Assembly: GCA_947371775.1 (NCBI GenBank)
Contig: CANBQX010000043.1
Location: forward strand, 1-12,932
Direction of reading: 5' to 3'
Length of the DNA stretch: 12,932 nucleotides
Source of the DNA: Comamonadaceae bacterium
GTDB lineage: Bacteria > Pseudomonadota > Gammaproteobacteria > Burkholderiales > Burkholderiaceae_C
In this document: positions 1-7,726 of the stretch, one piece after another
Position numbering within the stretch: position 1 is the first letter of the stretch
Layout: each line of letters begins with the position of its first letter
The notes under the pieces: model-generated
Told to the model about the DNA's origin: nothing
Database searches by the model: none
Seen by the model: the letters and a program-made list of their open reading frames with translations, nothing else
Translations under genes and position numbers: made by a program

Positions 1-1272
1 TACATGCCGGTGGCCTGGATCGGGCAAAACATTTTTAGCTATTCGCAGTGGCTGAGCTGCGGCTATGTGGTCAATTGCCCCGAGTCGGCAGCCACGGCCA
101 CCATCGATTTGAAAGAAATCGGGCCGACCTACTACTTCGCGCCGCCCCGTGTATTCGAAGGCCTGCTGACCAGCGTGATGATTCGCATGGAAGACGCGTC
201 TGCCATCAAACGCAAGATGTTTTCTGCCTGCATGGCGCTGGCCAAGCGCGTGGGCCCGAACCTGATGGACGGCAAACCGGTGGGCTTGCTGGACCGCGCC
301 CTCTATGCCCTGGGCAATGTGCTGGTCTACGGCCCCTTGCGCAACAACCTGGGCTTTAGCCGGGTGCGGGTGGCGTACACAGCGGGTGAGGCCATTGGCC
401 CCGATTTGTTCAGCTTTTACCGCTCTATTGGCATCAACCTCAAACAGCTCTACGGCTCCACCGAGACCGCGGTGTTTGTCTGCCTGCAGCCCGACCACGA
501 AGCGCGTGCCGACACCGTGGGCGTGCCTTGCGAAGGTGTGGAAATCAAGGTGGCCGACAACGGCGAGATTTTGGTCAAGTCGCCCGGCTTGCTGCGCGAG
601 TACTACAAAAACCCTGAGGCCACGGCCGAGGTGCTGACGGCTGACGGCTGGTACCACACCAGTGACGCAGGCTTTATTGACGCCCATGGCCACCTCAAGA
701 TCATTGACCGCGTCAAAGACGTGGGCCGTGTCCAAGGCGGCGCGTTTGACGGCGCTTTGTTCGCGCCCAAGTACGTGGAAAACAAGCTCAAGTTTTTCCC
801 GCAGATCAAAGAGGTCGTGGCCTATGGCGACGGGCGCGCGCAAGTGTGTGTGCTGATCAACATCGACTTCGACGCCGTGGGCAACTGGGCCGAACGCCGC
901 AACCTGCCTTACGCCGGATACACCGATCTGGCACAAAAGGCCGAGGTCTACCAACTCATCAAAGAGTGCGTGGAACAGGTCAATGCCGACCTGAGCGCCG
1001 ACACACTTTTGGCAGGTAGCCAGGTGAGCCGCTTCCTGGTGTTGCACAAAGAGCTCGACGCCGACGACGGCGAACTCACGCGTACCAACAAAGTGCGCCG
1101 CGGCTTTATTGCCGAGAAATACCAACCGCTGGTGGACGCGCTGTACGAGGGCAAACACCAGCAGTACATAGAAACCCAGGTGAAGTTTGAAGATGGCCGC
1201 ACCGGCAGCGTCAGCGCCACCCTGCGCATTGAAGACGCCACAACCTTCGCCCCCGTGAAAGCCGCAGCATGA
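1..1272 (+). CDS. AMP-forming long-chain acyl-CoA synthetase (FadD-like), 5' end outside window
   Basis: This is the C-terminal two thirds of an ANL-superfamily adenylate-forming ligase. Such enzymes activate a carboxylic acid with ATP and then transfer it to CoA in the cytoplasm. The frame is already open at base 1, so the true start lies upstream; about 423 codons are visible, against roughly 600-650 residues for the family. Numbering from the first in-window Met (base 4), the adenine-binding YGSTE motif is at 150-154, the ribose-binding Asp in HTSDAG at 221, the hinge motif IIDRVKDV follows, and the catalytic Lys is K363 in LTRTNKVRR. The segment FAPKYVENKLKFFP resembles what I recall of acyl-CoA synthetases encoded beside Liv-type transporters. 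Its TGA overlaps the next start (ATGA), implying translational coupling with the ATPase gene. The sequence shows a carboxylate-CoA ligase; chain length or aromatic specificity cannot be told. Confidence 0.9.
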   Translation, partial: YMPVAWIGQNIFSYSQWLSCGYVVNCPESAATATIDLKEIGPTYYFAPPRVFEGLLTSVMIRMEDASAIKRKMFSACMALAKRVGPNLMDGKPVGLLDRALYALGNVLVYGPLRNNLGFSRVRVAYTAGEAIGPDLFSFYRSIGINLKQLYGSTETAVFVCLQPDHEARADTVGVPCEGVEIKVADNGEILVKSPGLLREYYKNPEATAEVLTADGWYHTSDAGFIDAHGHLKIIDRVKDVGRVQGGAFDGALFAPKYVENKLKFFPQIKEVVAYGDGRAQVCVLINIDFDAVGNWAERRNLPYAGYTDLAQKAEVYQLIKECVEQVNADLSADTLLAGSQVSRFLVLHKELDADDGELTRTNKVRRGFIAEKYQPLVDALYEGKHQQYIETQVKFEDGRTGSVSATLRIEDATTFAPVKAAA

Positions 1273-2087
1273 CCGCCACCACCCCACCTGAAGTGCACAT
1301 TCCCGGCACCAAGAAAATTGGGGACGTCATTCTCGACGTCAAAAACATTTCGCTGTCGTTTGGCGGTGTGAAAGCGCTGACCGACATTTCGTTCAATGTG
1401 CGCGAGCACGAGATTCGGGCCATCATCGGCCCCAACGGCGCAGGCAAGAGCTCCATGCTCAATTGCATCAACGGCGTGTACACGCCGCAGCAGGGCTCCA
1501 TCACCTTTCGGGGGCAAACCTTCAGCCACATGGACAGCCACCAGGTGGCGACCTTGGGCTTGGGGCGCACATTCCAAAACCTGGCCTTGTTCAAAGGCAT
1601 GAGCGTGCTGGACAACATCATGTCCGGCCGCAACCTGAAGATCAAAAGCAATATCTTGATGCAGGCGCTTCGCATTGGCCCCGCTGAGCGCGAAGAGATC
1701 ATGCACCGCGAAGCGGTGGAGCGCATCATCGACTTTCTGGAAATTCAGGCCTACCGCAAGACGCCGGTGGGGCAGTTGCCCTACGGCTTGCAAAAGCGGG
1801 TGGACTTGGGCCGTGCACTGGCCATGGAGCCGCAGGTGCTGCTGCTGGACGAGCCCATGGCCGGCATGAACGTCGAAGAAAAGCAGGACATGTGCCGCTT
1901 TGTGCTCGACGTGAACGACGAATTCGGCACCACCGTGGTTTTGATCGAGCACGACATGGGCGTGGTGATGGACATCTCCGACCGCGTCGTGGTGCTGGAC
2001 TACGGTAAAAAAATCGGGGACGGCACGCCTGACGAAGTGCGCAACAACCCGGACGTTATCAGTGCCTACCTTGGCACCTCCCACTGA
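1269..2087 (+). CDS. livG: Branched-chain amino acid-type ABC transporter ATPase, LivG family
   Basis: This 272-residue cytoplasmic ATPase is one of the two nucleotide-binding subunits of a HAAT (Liv) type importer. Walker A GPNGAGKSS is at 54-62, the Q-loop Gln at 103 (TFQN), the signature region LPYGLQ at 170-175, Walker B LLLDEP at 191-196 and the H-loop His at 228 (IEHD). The signature replaces LSGGQ with a PYGLQ variant; LivG proteins commonly have a Y-G-Q type signature, so this looks like family variation. A tail of about 20 residues precedes the first strand. The start codon overlaps the ligase stop by four bases and no separate ribosome site is needed. It should pair with the LivF-type subunit at 5581 to drive the LivH/LivM permease. 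Confidence 0.95.
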   Translation: MTATTPPEVHIPGTKKIGDVILDVKNISLSFGGVKALTDISFNVREHEIRAIIGPNGAGKSSMLNCINGVYTPQQGSITFRGQTFSHMDSHQVATLGLGRTFQNLALFKGMSVLDNIMSGRNLKIKSNILMQALRIGPAEREEIMHREAVERIIDFLEIQAYRKTPVGQLPYGLQKRVDLGRALAMEPQVLLLDEPMAGMNVEEKQDMCRFVLDVNDEFGTTVVLIEHDMGVVMDISDRVVVLDYGKKIGDGTPDEVRNNPDVISAYLGTSH

Positions 2088-2096
2088 GAGTTAGAC

Positions 2097-3026
2097 ATGG
2101 CATTTTTCTTTGAAACCCTGCTTGGCGGCCTGATGGCGGGCATGCTGTATTCGCTGGTGGCACTGGGCTTTGTGCTGATTTACAAGGCCTCGGGCGTCTT
2201 CAATTTTGCGCAAGGCGCGATGGTGCTGTTTGCCGCATTGGCCATGGCCCGCTTGGCGGAGTGGGTGCCCGAGTTCACGGGCATCACCAACCCGGTCGCC
2301 GCCAACCTGCTGGCTTTTGTGGGCGCGGGCGTGGTGATGTTTGTGGTGGCCTGGGTGATTGAGCGCCTGGTGCTGCGCCATCTGGTCAACCAGGAGGGCA
2401 CCACGCTGCTCATGGCCACGCTGGGCATTGCGTATTTTCTGGAAGGCCTGGGCCAGTCGCTGTTTGGCAGCAATATTTACAAGATCGATATCGGCATGCC
2501 CAAAGACCCGATGATGATTTTGGAATCCACCTTTGACGGCGGCATTTTGATCAACAAAGAAGACCTGTACGCCGCCTTGATTGCGGCGGCGCTGGTGGCA
2601 TTGCTCAGCTTGTTTTTCCAAAAAACCGCCACGGGCCGCGCCCTGCGCGCGGTGGCCGATGACCACCAGGCGGCGCAAAGCATTGGCATTCCGCTCAACC
2701 GCATTTGGGTAATTGTGTGGTGCGTGGCGGGCGTGGTGGCGCTGGTGGCCGGCATGATTTGGGGCAGCAAGTTGGGTGTGCAGTTCTCGCTCACCACCGT
2801 GGCGCTGCGTGCGCTGCCCGTGGTGATTCTGGGCGGCTTGACCTCGGTGCCCGGCGCGATTGTGGGCGGCTTGATCATCGGTGTGGGCGAGAAGCTGTCC
2901 GAGGTCTACATCGGACCGATGGTCGGCGGTGGCATCGAAATCTGGTTTGCCTATGTGCTGGCGCTGGGCTTTTTGCTGATCCGGCCCCAAGGCTTGTTCG
3001 GCGAAAAAATCATTGACCGCGTTTGA
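2097..3026 (+). CDS. livH: Branched-chain amino acid-type ABC transporter permease, LivH family
   Basis: This 309-residue inner-membrane permease is one half of the transmembrane channel of the importer. The protein is strongly hydrophobic throughout, with multiple predicted membrane helices. It begins with the LivH-typical GLMAGMLYSLVALGFVLIYK stretch and the conserved FNFAQGAM turn. The EAA-like cytoplasmic loop that contacts the ATPase is visible around residues 182-198 (RAVADDHQAAQSIGI). The C-terminal LIRPQGLFGE motif is typical of the family. The start lies 9 bases after livG, with a modest GAGAG ribosome site overlapping the livG stop. The downstream livM ribosome site overlaps this gene's own stop, so livG, livH and livM form a tightly coupled unit. 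Confidence 0.95.
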   Translation: MAFFFETLLGGLMAGMLYSLVALGFVLIYKASGVFNFAQGAMVLFAALAMARLAEWVPEFTGITNPVAANLLAFVGAGVVMFVVAWVIERLVLRHLVNQEGTTLLMATLGIAYFLEGLGQSLFGSNIYKIDIGMPKDPMMILESTFDGGILINKEDLYAALIAAALVALLSLFFQKTATGRALRAVADDHQAAQSIGIPLNRIWVIVWCVAGVVALVAGMIWGSKLGVQFSLTTVALRALPVVILGGLTSVPGAIVGGLIIGVGEKLSEVYIGPMVGGGIEIWFAYVLALGFLLIRPQGLFGEKIIDRV

Positions 3027-3035
3027 GGATCAAAA

Positions 3036-4112
3036 ATGTTTTACAGAGAAAACGGTCAATTTAAAACCAGCTACCGCGCGGACCAGCAAATTCTGCCGAT
3101 CGCGCAGGACCGCCTGGCCATGGCAGCGGTGCTGCTGCTTGGCTTTGCCATCGTGCCCGCGGTGGCCAGCGAATACTGGCTCACCAACATCCTGATTCCG
3201 TTTTTGATTTTTTCATTGGCGGCCATTGGCGTGAACATTCTGGTGGGCTACTGCGGCCAGATTTCGCTGGGCTCCGGCGCCTTCATGGCGGTGGGTGCCT
3301 ACAGTGCCTACAACTTCTTTGTTCGCATTGATGGTATGCCGCTGGTGGTGTCGCTGATCTTGGGCGGCGTTTGCGCCATGCTGTTCGGCATTTTGTTTGG
3401 CCTGCCGAGCTTGCGGGTCAAAGGGCTGTATCTGGCGGTGGCCACTTTGGCCGCGCAGTTTTTTGCCGACTGGATGTTTTTGCGGATTCAGTGGTTTACC
3501 AATTACTCCACATCGGGTTCGGTCTCGGTCTCGAACATGCAGGTGTTTGGGCTGCCCATCGATTCGCCGCTGTCCAAGTACATGTTTTGCCTGGTGCTGC
3601 TGGCGCTGATTGCCTTGGCGGCAAAGAACCTGGTGCGTGGTGCGGTAGGGCGCGAATGGATGGCCATTCGCGACATGGACGTGGCGGCCGCGGTGATTGG
3701 CATCCGCCCCATGTTTGCCAAGCTCAGCGCCTTTGCAGTGAGCTCGTTCATCGTCGGTGTGGCTGGCGCTTTGTGGGCCTTTATGTACCTGGGCGCTTGG
3801 GAGCCTGCTGCGTTCTCGGTAGACCAGTCGTTCAAGTTGCTGTTCATGGTCATCATCGGCGGCATGGGCTCCATCATGGGCAGCTTTTTTGGCGCAGCCT
3901 TTATTGTGCTGATGCCCATCTTTTTGAGCCAGTTCCTGCCGGTGGCGGCGGGCTTGTTCGGCGTGGAAGTCTCCACCGCTGGCATGTCGCACGCTGAGCT
4001 GATGGTGTTTGGCGGGCTGATTGTCTGGTTCCTGATCGTGGAGCCGCACGGTCTGGCCAAGCTCTGGTCGGTGGCCAAGCAAAAACTGCGGCTGTGGCCT
4101 TTCCCGCACTGA
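3036..4112 (+). CDS. livM: Branched-chain amino acid-type ABC transporter permease, LivM family
   Basis: This 358-residue inner-membrane permease is the second half of the Liv-type channel. A hydrophilic N-terminal tail of about 30 residues (FYRENGQFKTSYRADQQ) precedes the first membrane helix. The conserved GYCGQISLGSGAFMAVGAY segment follows, and the EAA-like coupling loop is at about 209-223 (MAIRDMDVAAAVIGI). The C-terminus has the usual EPHGLAKLW motif (RPxGL-type in relatives). Translation starts 9 bases after livH from a GAGGA site at 3025-3029 that overlaps the livH stop codon, so expression is probably coupled. A 47-base gap separates it from the binding-protein gene; part of that gap is T-rich, but I see no terminator hairpin there. 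Confidence 0.95.
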   Translation: MFYRENGQFKTSYRADQQILPIAQDRLAMAAVLLLGFAIVPAVASEYWLTNILIPFLIFSLAAIGVNILVGYCGQISLGSGAFMAVGAYSAYNFFVRIDGMPLVVSLILGGVCAMLFGILFGLPSLRVKGLYLAVATLAAQFFADWMFLRIQWFTNYSTSGSVSVSNMQVFGLPIDSPLSKYMFCLVLLALIALAAKNLVRGAVGREWMAIRDMDVAAAVIGIRPMFAKLSAFAVSSFIVGVAGALWAFMYLGAWEPAAFSVDQSFKLLFMVIIGGMGSIMGSFFGAAFIVLMPIFLSQFLPVAAGLFGVEVSTAGMSHAELMVFGGLIVWFLIVEPHGLAKLWSVAKQKLRLWPFPH

Positions 4113-4148
4113 TATCGATTTTTTCCCCGCGCTTTCATATTCATTCAC

Positions 4149-4155
4149 AGGAGAG
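4149..4155 (+). promoter_or_regulatory. Strong ribosome binding site for the periplasmic binding protein
   Basis: AGGAGAG lies six bases (from its AGGAG core) before the ATG at 4160. It fixes that ATG as the start rather than an in-frame ATG at 4094 inside livM. It is the best ribosome site in the livG-livF unit, which fits the need for excess periplasmic receptor over permease. Confidence 0.8.
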
Positions 4156-4159
4156 ACAA

Positions 4160-5494
4160 ATGAAACTTCGTAAGCTCACACTGGCCAGCATCGTGGCCGC
4201 TGTCAGTGCCTCCGCCTTGATGGCGGGGAGCGCTTTGGCAGACACCAAAGAACAGTACATCCCCGTGCTGTCCTACCGCACAGGGCCGTATGCGCCCAAC
4301 GGTATTCCAATCGCCAACGGCACCATTGACTACTACAAGTTGGTCAATGCCCGTGGTGGTGTCAATGGCGTCAAGATCGCATTTGAAGAATGCGAAACCG
4401 GCTACGACACTGCGCGCAGCGTGGAGTGCTACGAACGCCTGAAAGGCAAAAACGGCGGCGCATCCGTCATTCAACCCTGGTCGACCGGCGCGACCTTTGC
4501 GATCACCGAAAAAGCCCCTGCGGACAAAATTCCCTTGGTCACCCTGGGCTATGGCCGCAGCGAGAGCGCAGACGGCACGGTTTTCAAATGGAACTTCCCC
4601 TTGGCAGGCAACTACTGGGTGGCCGGTGACGTGATCATCCAAGCCATCGGCAAACGCGAAGGCGGCCTGGACAAACTCAAGGGCAAGAAGATTGCCTTGG
4701 TCTATCACGACAGCCCGTTTGGCAAAGAGTCGCTGCCTATTCTGCAAGAGCGTGCACGCACCCACGGCTTTGAACTGCAACTCCTGCCGGTGACTGCCCC
4801 TGGCGTGGAGCAAAAAGCCACCTGGCTGCAAGTGCGCCAATCGCGCCCCGACTACACGATTCTGTGGGGCTTCGGCGTGATGAACTCCACCGCCCTGAAA
4901 GAGGCGCAAGCCACCGGTTATCCCCGTGACAAGATGTACGGCGTGTGGTGGTCGGGTGCTGAGCCTGATGTGCAAGACGTGGGCGACGGCGCCAAGGGCT
5001 ACAACTCTGTGGTGCTGCAAAGCGGTGCCGACTTCAATGCCAAGTTGACCAAGGAAGCCTTGGCCACCCTGCACGCCAAAGGCCAGGGAACCGGCCCCAA
5101 AGAAGAAGTCGGCCAGGTGCTCTACCTGCGTGGAGCCATGAGCGCCATGCTGACGGTAGAAGGCATTCGCGCGGCGCAAGAGCGCTTTGGCAAAGGCAAG
5201 ATCATGACCGGCGAGCAAGTGCGCTGGGGCCTGGAAAACCTGAACCTGACCCAACCCAAATTGGACGCACTGGGCTTTGGCGGCGTGTTGCGCCCCATCA
5301 GCACCTCGTGTGCGGACCACATGGGCGCGTCCTGGGCACGTATCCACACCTGGGACGGCAAAGCATGGAATATCAGCTCTGACTGGTTCCAGGGCGATGA
5401 GCAAATCATCAAACCCATGGTCAAGGCCCAAGCGGCCAAATACGCTGCAGAGAAAAAGCTGACACCCCGCACCCCTGCGGATTGCCAGTCTTGA
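4160..5494 (+). CDS. Periplasmic substrate-binding protein of the Liv-type ABC transporter
   Basis: This 444-residue type I periplasmic binding protein captures the substrate and delivers it to LivH/LivM. A classic Sec signal peptide spans residues 1-27 (KLRK basic start, alanine-rich core, SALA then cleavage before D28). The mature part matches the leucine/isoleucine/valine-binding superfamily: an N-terminal YRTGPYAPNGIPIANG ligand-loop region, GGVNGVKI near residue 70, and a VYHDSPFGKESLP segment in the second lobe. At about 417 mature residues it is longer than LivJ/LivK (about 345). It belongs to the larger receptors found with catabolic Liv-type clusters. Four cysteines (C78, C90, C384, C442) could form two periplasmic disulfides. 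It sits between the livM and livF type genes. The ligand is unknown; an aromatic or other carboxylate is inferred only from the two neighbouring CoA ligases. Confidence 0.93.
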   Translation: MKLRKLTLASIVAAVSASALMAGSALADTKEQYIPVLSYRTGPYAPNGIPIANGTIDYYKLVNARGGVNGVKIAFEECETGYDTARSVECYERLKGKNGGASVIQPWSTGATFAITEKAPADKIPLVTLGYGRSESADGTVFKWNFPLAGNYWVAGDVIIQAIGKREGGLDKLKGKKIALVYHDSPFGKESLPILQERARTHGFELQLLPVTAPGVEQKATWLQVRQSRPDYTILWGFGVMNSTALKEAQATGYPRDKMYGVWWSGAEPDVQDVGDGAKGYNSVVLQSGADFNAKLTKEALATLHAKGQGTGPKEEVGQVLYLRGAMSAMLTVEGIRAAQERFGKGKIMTGEQVRWGLENLNLTQPKLDALGFGGVLRPISTSCADHMGASWARIHTWDGKAWNISSDWFQGDEQIIKPMVKAQAAKYAAEKKLTPRTPADCQS

Positions 5495-5506
5495 TGTGAC
5501 GTGATG

Positions 5507-5567
5507 GGTGGCTCTGCGGAGCCACCAATCCTCAGCGCAGGCAAGTGGCGCGTGCTGAGGATTGGTG
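5507..5567 (+). promoter_or_regulatory. Tandem, partly competing RNA hairpins between the binding protein gene and livF
   Basis: Hairpin A has an 8-bp perfect stem, GGTGGCTC (5507-5514) with GAGCCACC (5519-5526), closed by a TGCG loop. Hairpin B has a 14-bp perfect stem, CACCAATCCTCAGC (5523-5536) with GCTGAGGATTGGTG (5554-5567), extendable by a G-U and a C-G pair. The two share bases 5523-5526, so B is limited to 10 bp when A is complete. Neither is followed by a T-run, so a simple intrinsic terminator is unlikely. B ends directly on the GAAGG ribosome site of livF (5567-5571). By analogy with the malE-malF intergenic hairpins, a role in stabilising the receptor mRNA or lowering downstream expression is plausible, but that is inference. 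Confidence 0.6.
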
Positions 5568-5580
5568 AAGGTATTAACAC

Positions 5581-6390
5581 ATGGACACGAAAAAAATCGT
5601 ACTGAATGTCAATGGCATTGAGGTCATTTACAACCACGTCATCCTGGTGCTCAAGGGCGTCTCGCTGCAAGTCCCTGAGGGCGGCATCGTCGCGCTGCTG
5701 GGCGGCAACGGTGCGGGCAAGACCACGACGCTGCGGGCTATCAGCAATTTGCTGGCAGGCGAACGCGGCGCGGTGACCAAGGGCAGCATTGAGCTGCGGG
5801 GCGAACGCATTGAAAACCTCTCGCCCGCCGACCTGGTGGAGCGCGGCGTGGTGCAGGTGATGGAAGGGCGGCATTGCTTTGCCCACCTGACCATCGAAGA
5901 AAACCTCTTGACCGGGGGCTACACCCGCAAAGACAAAGCCGAAGTGGCCGCCAACCTGGAAAAGGTCTACACCTATTTCCCCCGCCTCAAAACCCGGCGC
6001 ACCAGCCAGGCGGCCTACACCTCGGGTGGTGAGCAGCAGATGTGCGCCATTGGCCGTGCCCTGATGGCCAACCCCAGCATGGTGCTGCTGGACGAACCGT
6101 CCATGGGTCTGGCACCGCAGATTGTGGAAGAGGTGTTTGAGATCGTGAAAGACCTCAATGCCAAAGAAAAAGTCACTTTTTTGCTGGCCGAGCAAAACAC
6201 CAATATGGCATTGCAGTACGCCGACTATGGCTACATCATGGAGTCGGGCCGCGTGGTGATGGACGGCGCTGCAGCAGACCTGCGATCCAACGAAGACGTC
6301 AAGGAGTTCTACCTGGGCGTGGGCGGTGGTGAACGCAAGAGTTTCAAAGACGTCAAGAGCTACAAGCGGCGCAAGCGCTGGCTGGCATAA
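5581..6390 (+). CDS. livF: Branched-chain amino acid-type ABC transporter ATPase, LivF family
   Basis: This 269-residue cytoplasmic ATPase is the second nucleotide-binding subunit of the importer. Walker A GGNGAGKTT is at 41-49, the signature SGGEQ at 148-152, Walker B LLDEP at 169-173 and the D-loop PSMGLAP follows. The H-loop position is Gln205 (AEQN) instead of His, which is normal for LivF proteins and not a defect. The C-terminus carries a basic extension (KSFKDVKSYKRRKRWLA) beyond the usual LivF end of about 235 residues. I recall similar tails in LivF proteins from ligase-associated clusters, but this is unverified. The start has a GAAGG site nine bases upstream, immediately against the hairpins described at 5507-5567. 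The next gene follows after 18 bases. Confidence 0.95.
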   Translation: MDTKKIVLNVNGIEVIYNHVILVLKGVSLQVPEGGIVALLGGNGAGKTTTLRAISNLLAGERGAVTKGSIELRGERIENLSPADLVERGVVQVMEGRHCFAHLTIEENLLTGGYTRKDKAEVAANLEKVYTYFPRLKTRRTSQAAYTSGGEQQMCAIGRALMANPSMVLLDEPSMGLAPQIVEEVFEIVKDLNAKEKVTFLLAEQNTNMALQYADYGYIMESGRVVMDGAAADLRSNEDVKEFYLGVGGGERKSFKDVKSYKRRKRWLA

Positions 6391-6408
6391 ACCTTTCGAA
6401 AGAACTCT

Positions 6409-7662
6409 ATGTCAGACCATTACGACGTTTTGGAAATGCGCAAGCCCGAGGCGCGCGAGGCAGCGCTGCTGGCCGCCTTGCCCGCCCACATCGCCCACGC
6501 CAAAGCCCATGCGAGCGCATTTGCCACATCACTGGCCCATGTGGACGCGGCGGCAGTGAGCACACGCCAGGCGCTGGCACAACTGCCCGTCATTCGCAAA
6601 CATGCTTTGCTGGAACAACAAAAAGCGGCGCGTGCCGCCGGCGGCAATGTCTTTGGCGGCTTCAGCGCCTTGGGCTTTGGCGCGTCCATGCCCCGCGTGT
6701 TTGCCAGCCCAGGCACGATTTACGAGCCCGAAGGCCGCGAAGCCGACTACTGGCGCATGGCACGTGCGATGTTTGCTGCCGGTTTTCGCAGTGGGGAGTT
6801 GATTCACAACTGCTTTAGCTACCACTTCACCCCGGCGGGCTCCATGATGGAGACCGGCGCGCACGCCCTGGGCTGCACGGTGTTTGCCGGTGGCACAGGC
6901 CAAACCGAGCAGCAGGTCAGCGCCATGGCAGAACTGGCACCGGCGGGCTATATCGGCACGCCGAGTTTTCTCAAAATCATTTTGGAAAAAGCCCAGGAGC
7001 TGGGGGTGTCCCTGCCCAGTCTGCGCAAGGCGCTGGTGTCCGGCGAAGCGTTTCCCCCCAGCTTGCGCGATTGGATGAGCGCCCGCGGCATCGACGCCTA
7101 CCAGTGCTATGCGACGGCGGATGTGGGGCTGATTGCCTACGAGACGTCTGCCCGCCAAGGGCTGGTGGTCGATGAGGGTGTGATTTTGGAAATCGTCCGC
7201 CCCGGTACCGGCGACCCGGTGGCTGAAGGCGAGGTCGGCGAGGTGGTGGTGACGACTTTGAACGCCGCCTATCCGCTGATCCGCTTTGGCACGGGCGACC
7301 TGTCGGCCGTGCTGCCGGGTACCTGCCCAACCGGGCGCAGCAATCTGCGTATCAAAGGCTGGATGGGGCGCGCCGACCAGACCACCAAAATTCGGGGCAT
7401 GTTTGTTCACCCGGAGCAGGTGGACCAGATCGCCAAGCGCTTTCCGGAAGTGTTGCGCGCGCGCCTCGTGGTGAGCGGCGCGATGGCCCAGGACGTGATG
7501 ACGCTCAAGGTGGAAAGCGGCTCTAGCCCCGACGGATTGGCCGAGCGCCTGGCCGATGCGGTGCGGGAAGTGACCAAATTGCGCGCGGCAGTCGAGCTGG
7601 GTGCGCCCGGCAGCCTGCCGAACGACGGCAAGGTCATTGAGGACGCCCGCAGCTACCAATAA
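6409..7662 (+). CDS. Phenylacetate-CoA ligase-like (PaaK family) AMP-forming ligase
   Basis: This 417-residue adenylate-forming ligase has a PaaK-type layout and probably activates an aromatic or related carboxylate to its CoA thioester in the cytoplasm. The A5-type motif YATAD is at 234-238, the RFGTGDL motif at 292-298, the hinge GRADQTTKIRGMFVHPEQV begins at 320, and the likely catalytic Lys is K408 in LPNDGK. The N-terminal phosphate-binding loop, normally an SSGTTG-like sequence in PaaK, reads ASPGTIYEP at 99-107, so the loop is altered. The protein is slightly shorter than PaaK (about 430-440). It follows livF by 18 bases with only a weak ribosome site and is probably in the same operon. 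It could be a true ligase with unusual ATP handling or a diverged paralogue; the exact substrate is unknown. Confidence 0.85.
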   Translation: MSDHYDVLEMRKPEAREAALLAALPAHIAHAKAHASAFATSLAHVDAAAVSTRQALAQLPVIRKHALLEQQKAARAAGGNVFGGFSALGFGASMPRVFASPGTIYEPEGREADYWRMARAMFAAGFRSGELIHNCFSYHFTPAGSMMETGAHALGCTVFAGGTGQTEQQVSAMAELAPAGYIGTPSFLKIILEKAQELGVSLPSLRKALVSGEAFPPSLRDWMSARGIDAYQCYATADVGLIAYETSARQGLVVDEGVILEIVRPGTGDPVAEGEVGEVVVTTLNAAYPLIRFGTGDLSAVLPGTCPTGRSNLRIKGWMGRADQTTKIRGMFVHPEQVDQIAKRFPEVLRARLVVSGAMAQDVMTLKVESGSSPDGLAERLADAVREVTKLRAAVELGAPGSLPNDGKVIEDARSYQ

Positions 7663-7713
7663 ACCCGCCGCGCGGGCCCAGACGCCAACCGCGATAGACT
7701 GCGGTTTTACCCA

Positions 7714-7720
7714 AGAGGAG
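7714..7720 (+). promoter_or_regulatory. Strong ribosome binding site for the Bug-family receptor
   Basis: AGAGGAG lies six bases before the ATG at 7727. It selects this start over in-frame codons upstream that would run back into the ligase gene. The signal peptide starting at this ATG agrees. Confidence 0.8.
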
Positions 7721-7726
7721 ACCCTG

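Noticed and set aside
948..2084. Long minus-strand open frame opposite the ligase and livG (378 codons)
   Set aside because: Composition is rich in His, Gln and Ala with no recognisable domain, and it mirrors two certain genes. It is a GC-driven antisense shadow. The same holds for the minus-strand frames at 2091-2990, 3213-4148, 4145-5431, 6529-7785, 7736-8626 and 10106-10960.
4094..4159. Upstream in-frame ATG extending the periplasmic receptor by 22 residues
   Set aside because: It would overlap livM and bury the signal peptide. The ATG at 4160 has a strong ribosome site and a textbook Sec signal.
6193..6198. Gln in place of the H-loop His in the LivF-type ATPase
   Set aside because: This is typical of LivF proteins and is not evidence for an inactive ATPase.
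7664..7676. Small GC hairpin (CCCGC/GCGGG) after the PaaK-like gene
   Set aside because: The stem is only 5 bp with a 3-base loop and no T-run, too weak to call a terminator.
7687..7708. AACCGC/GCGGTT stem followed by two further T residues, before the Bug gene
   Set aside because: A 6-bp stem with an 8-base loop and a very short T-run is weak. The same bases include a GATAGACT that could equally be a -10 element. Neither role can be supported.
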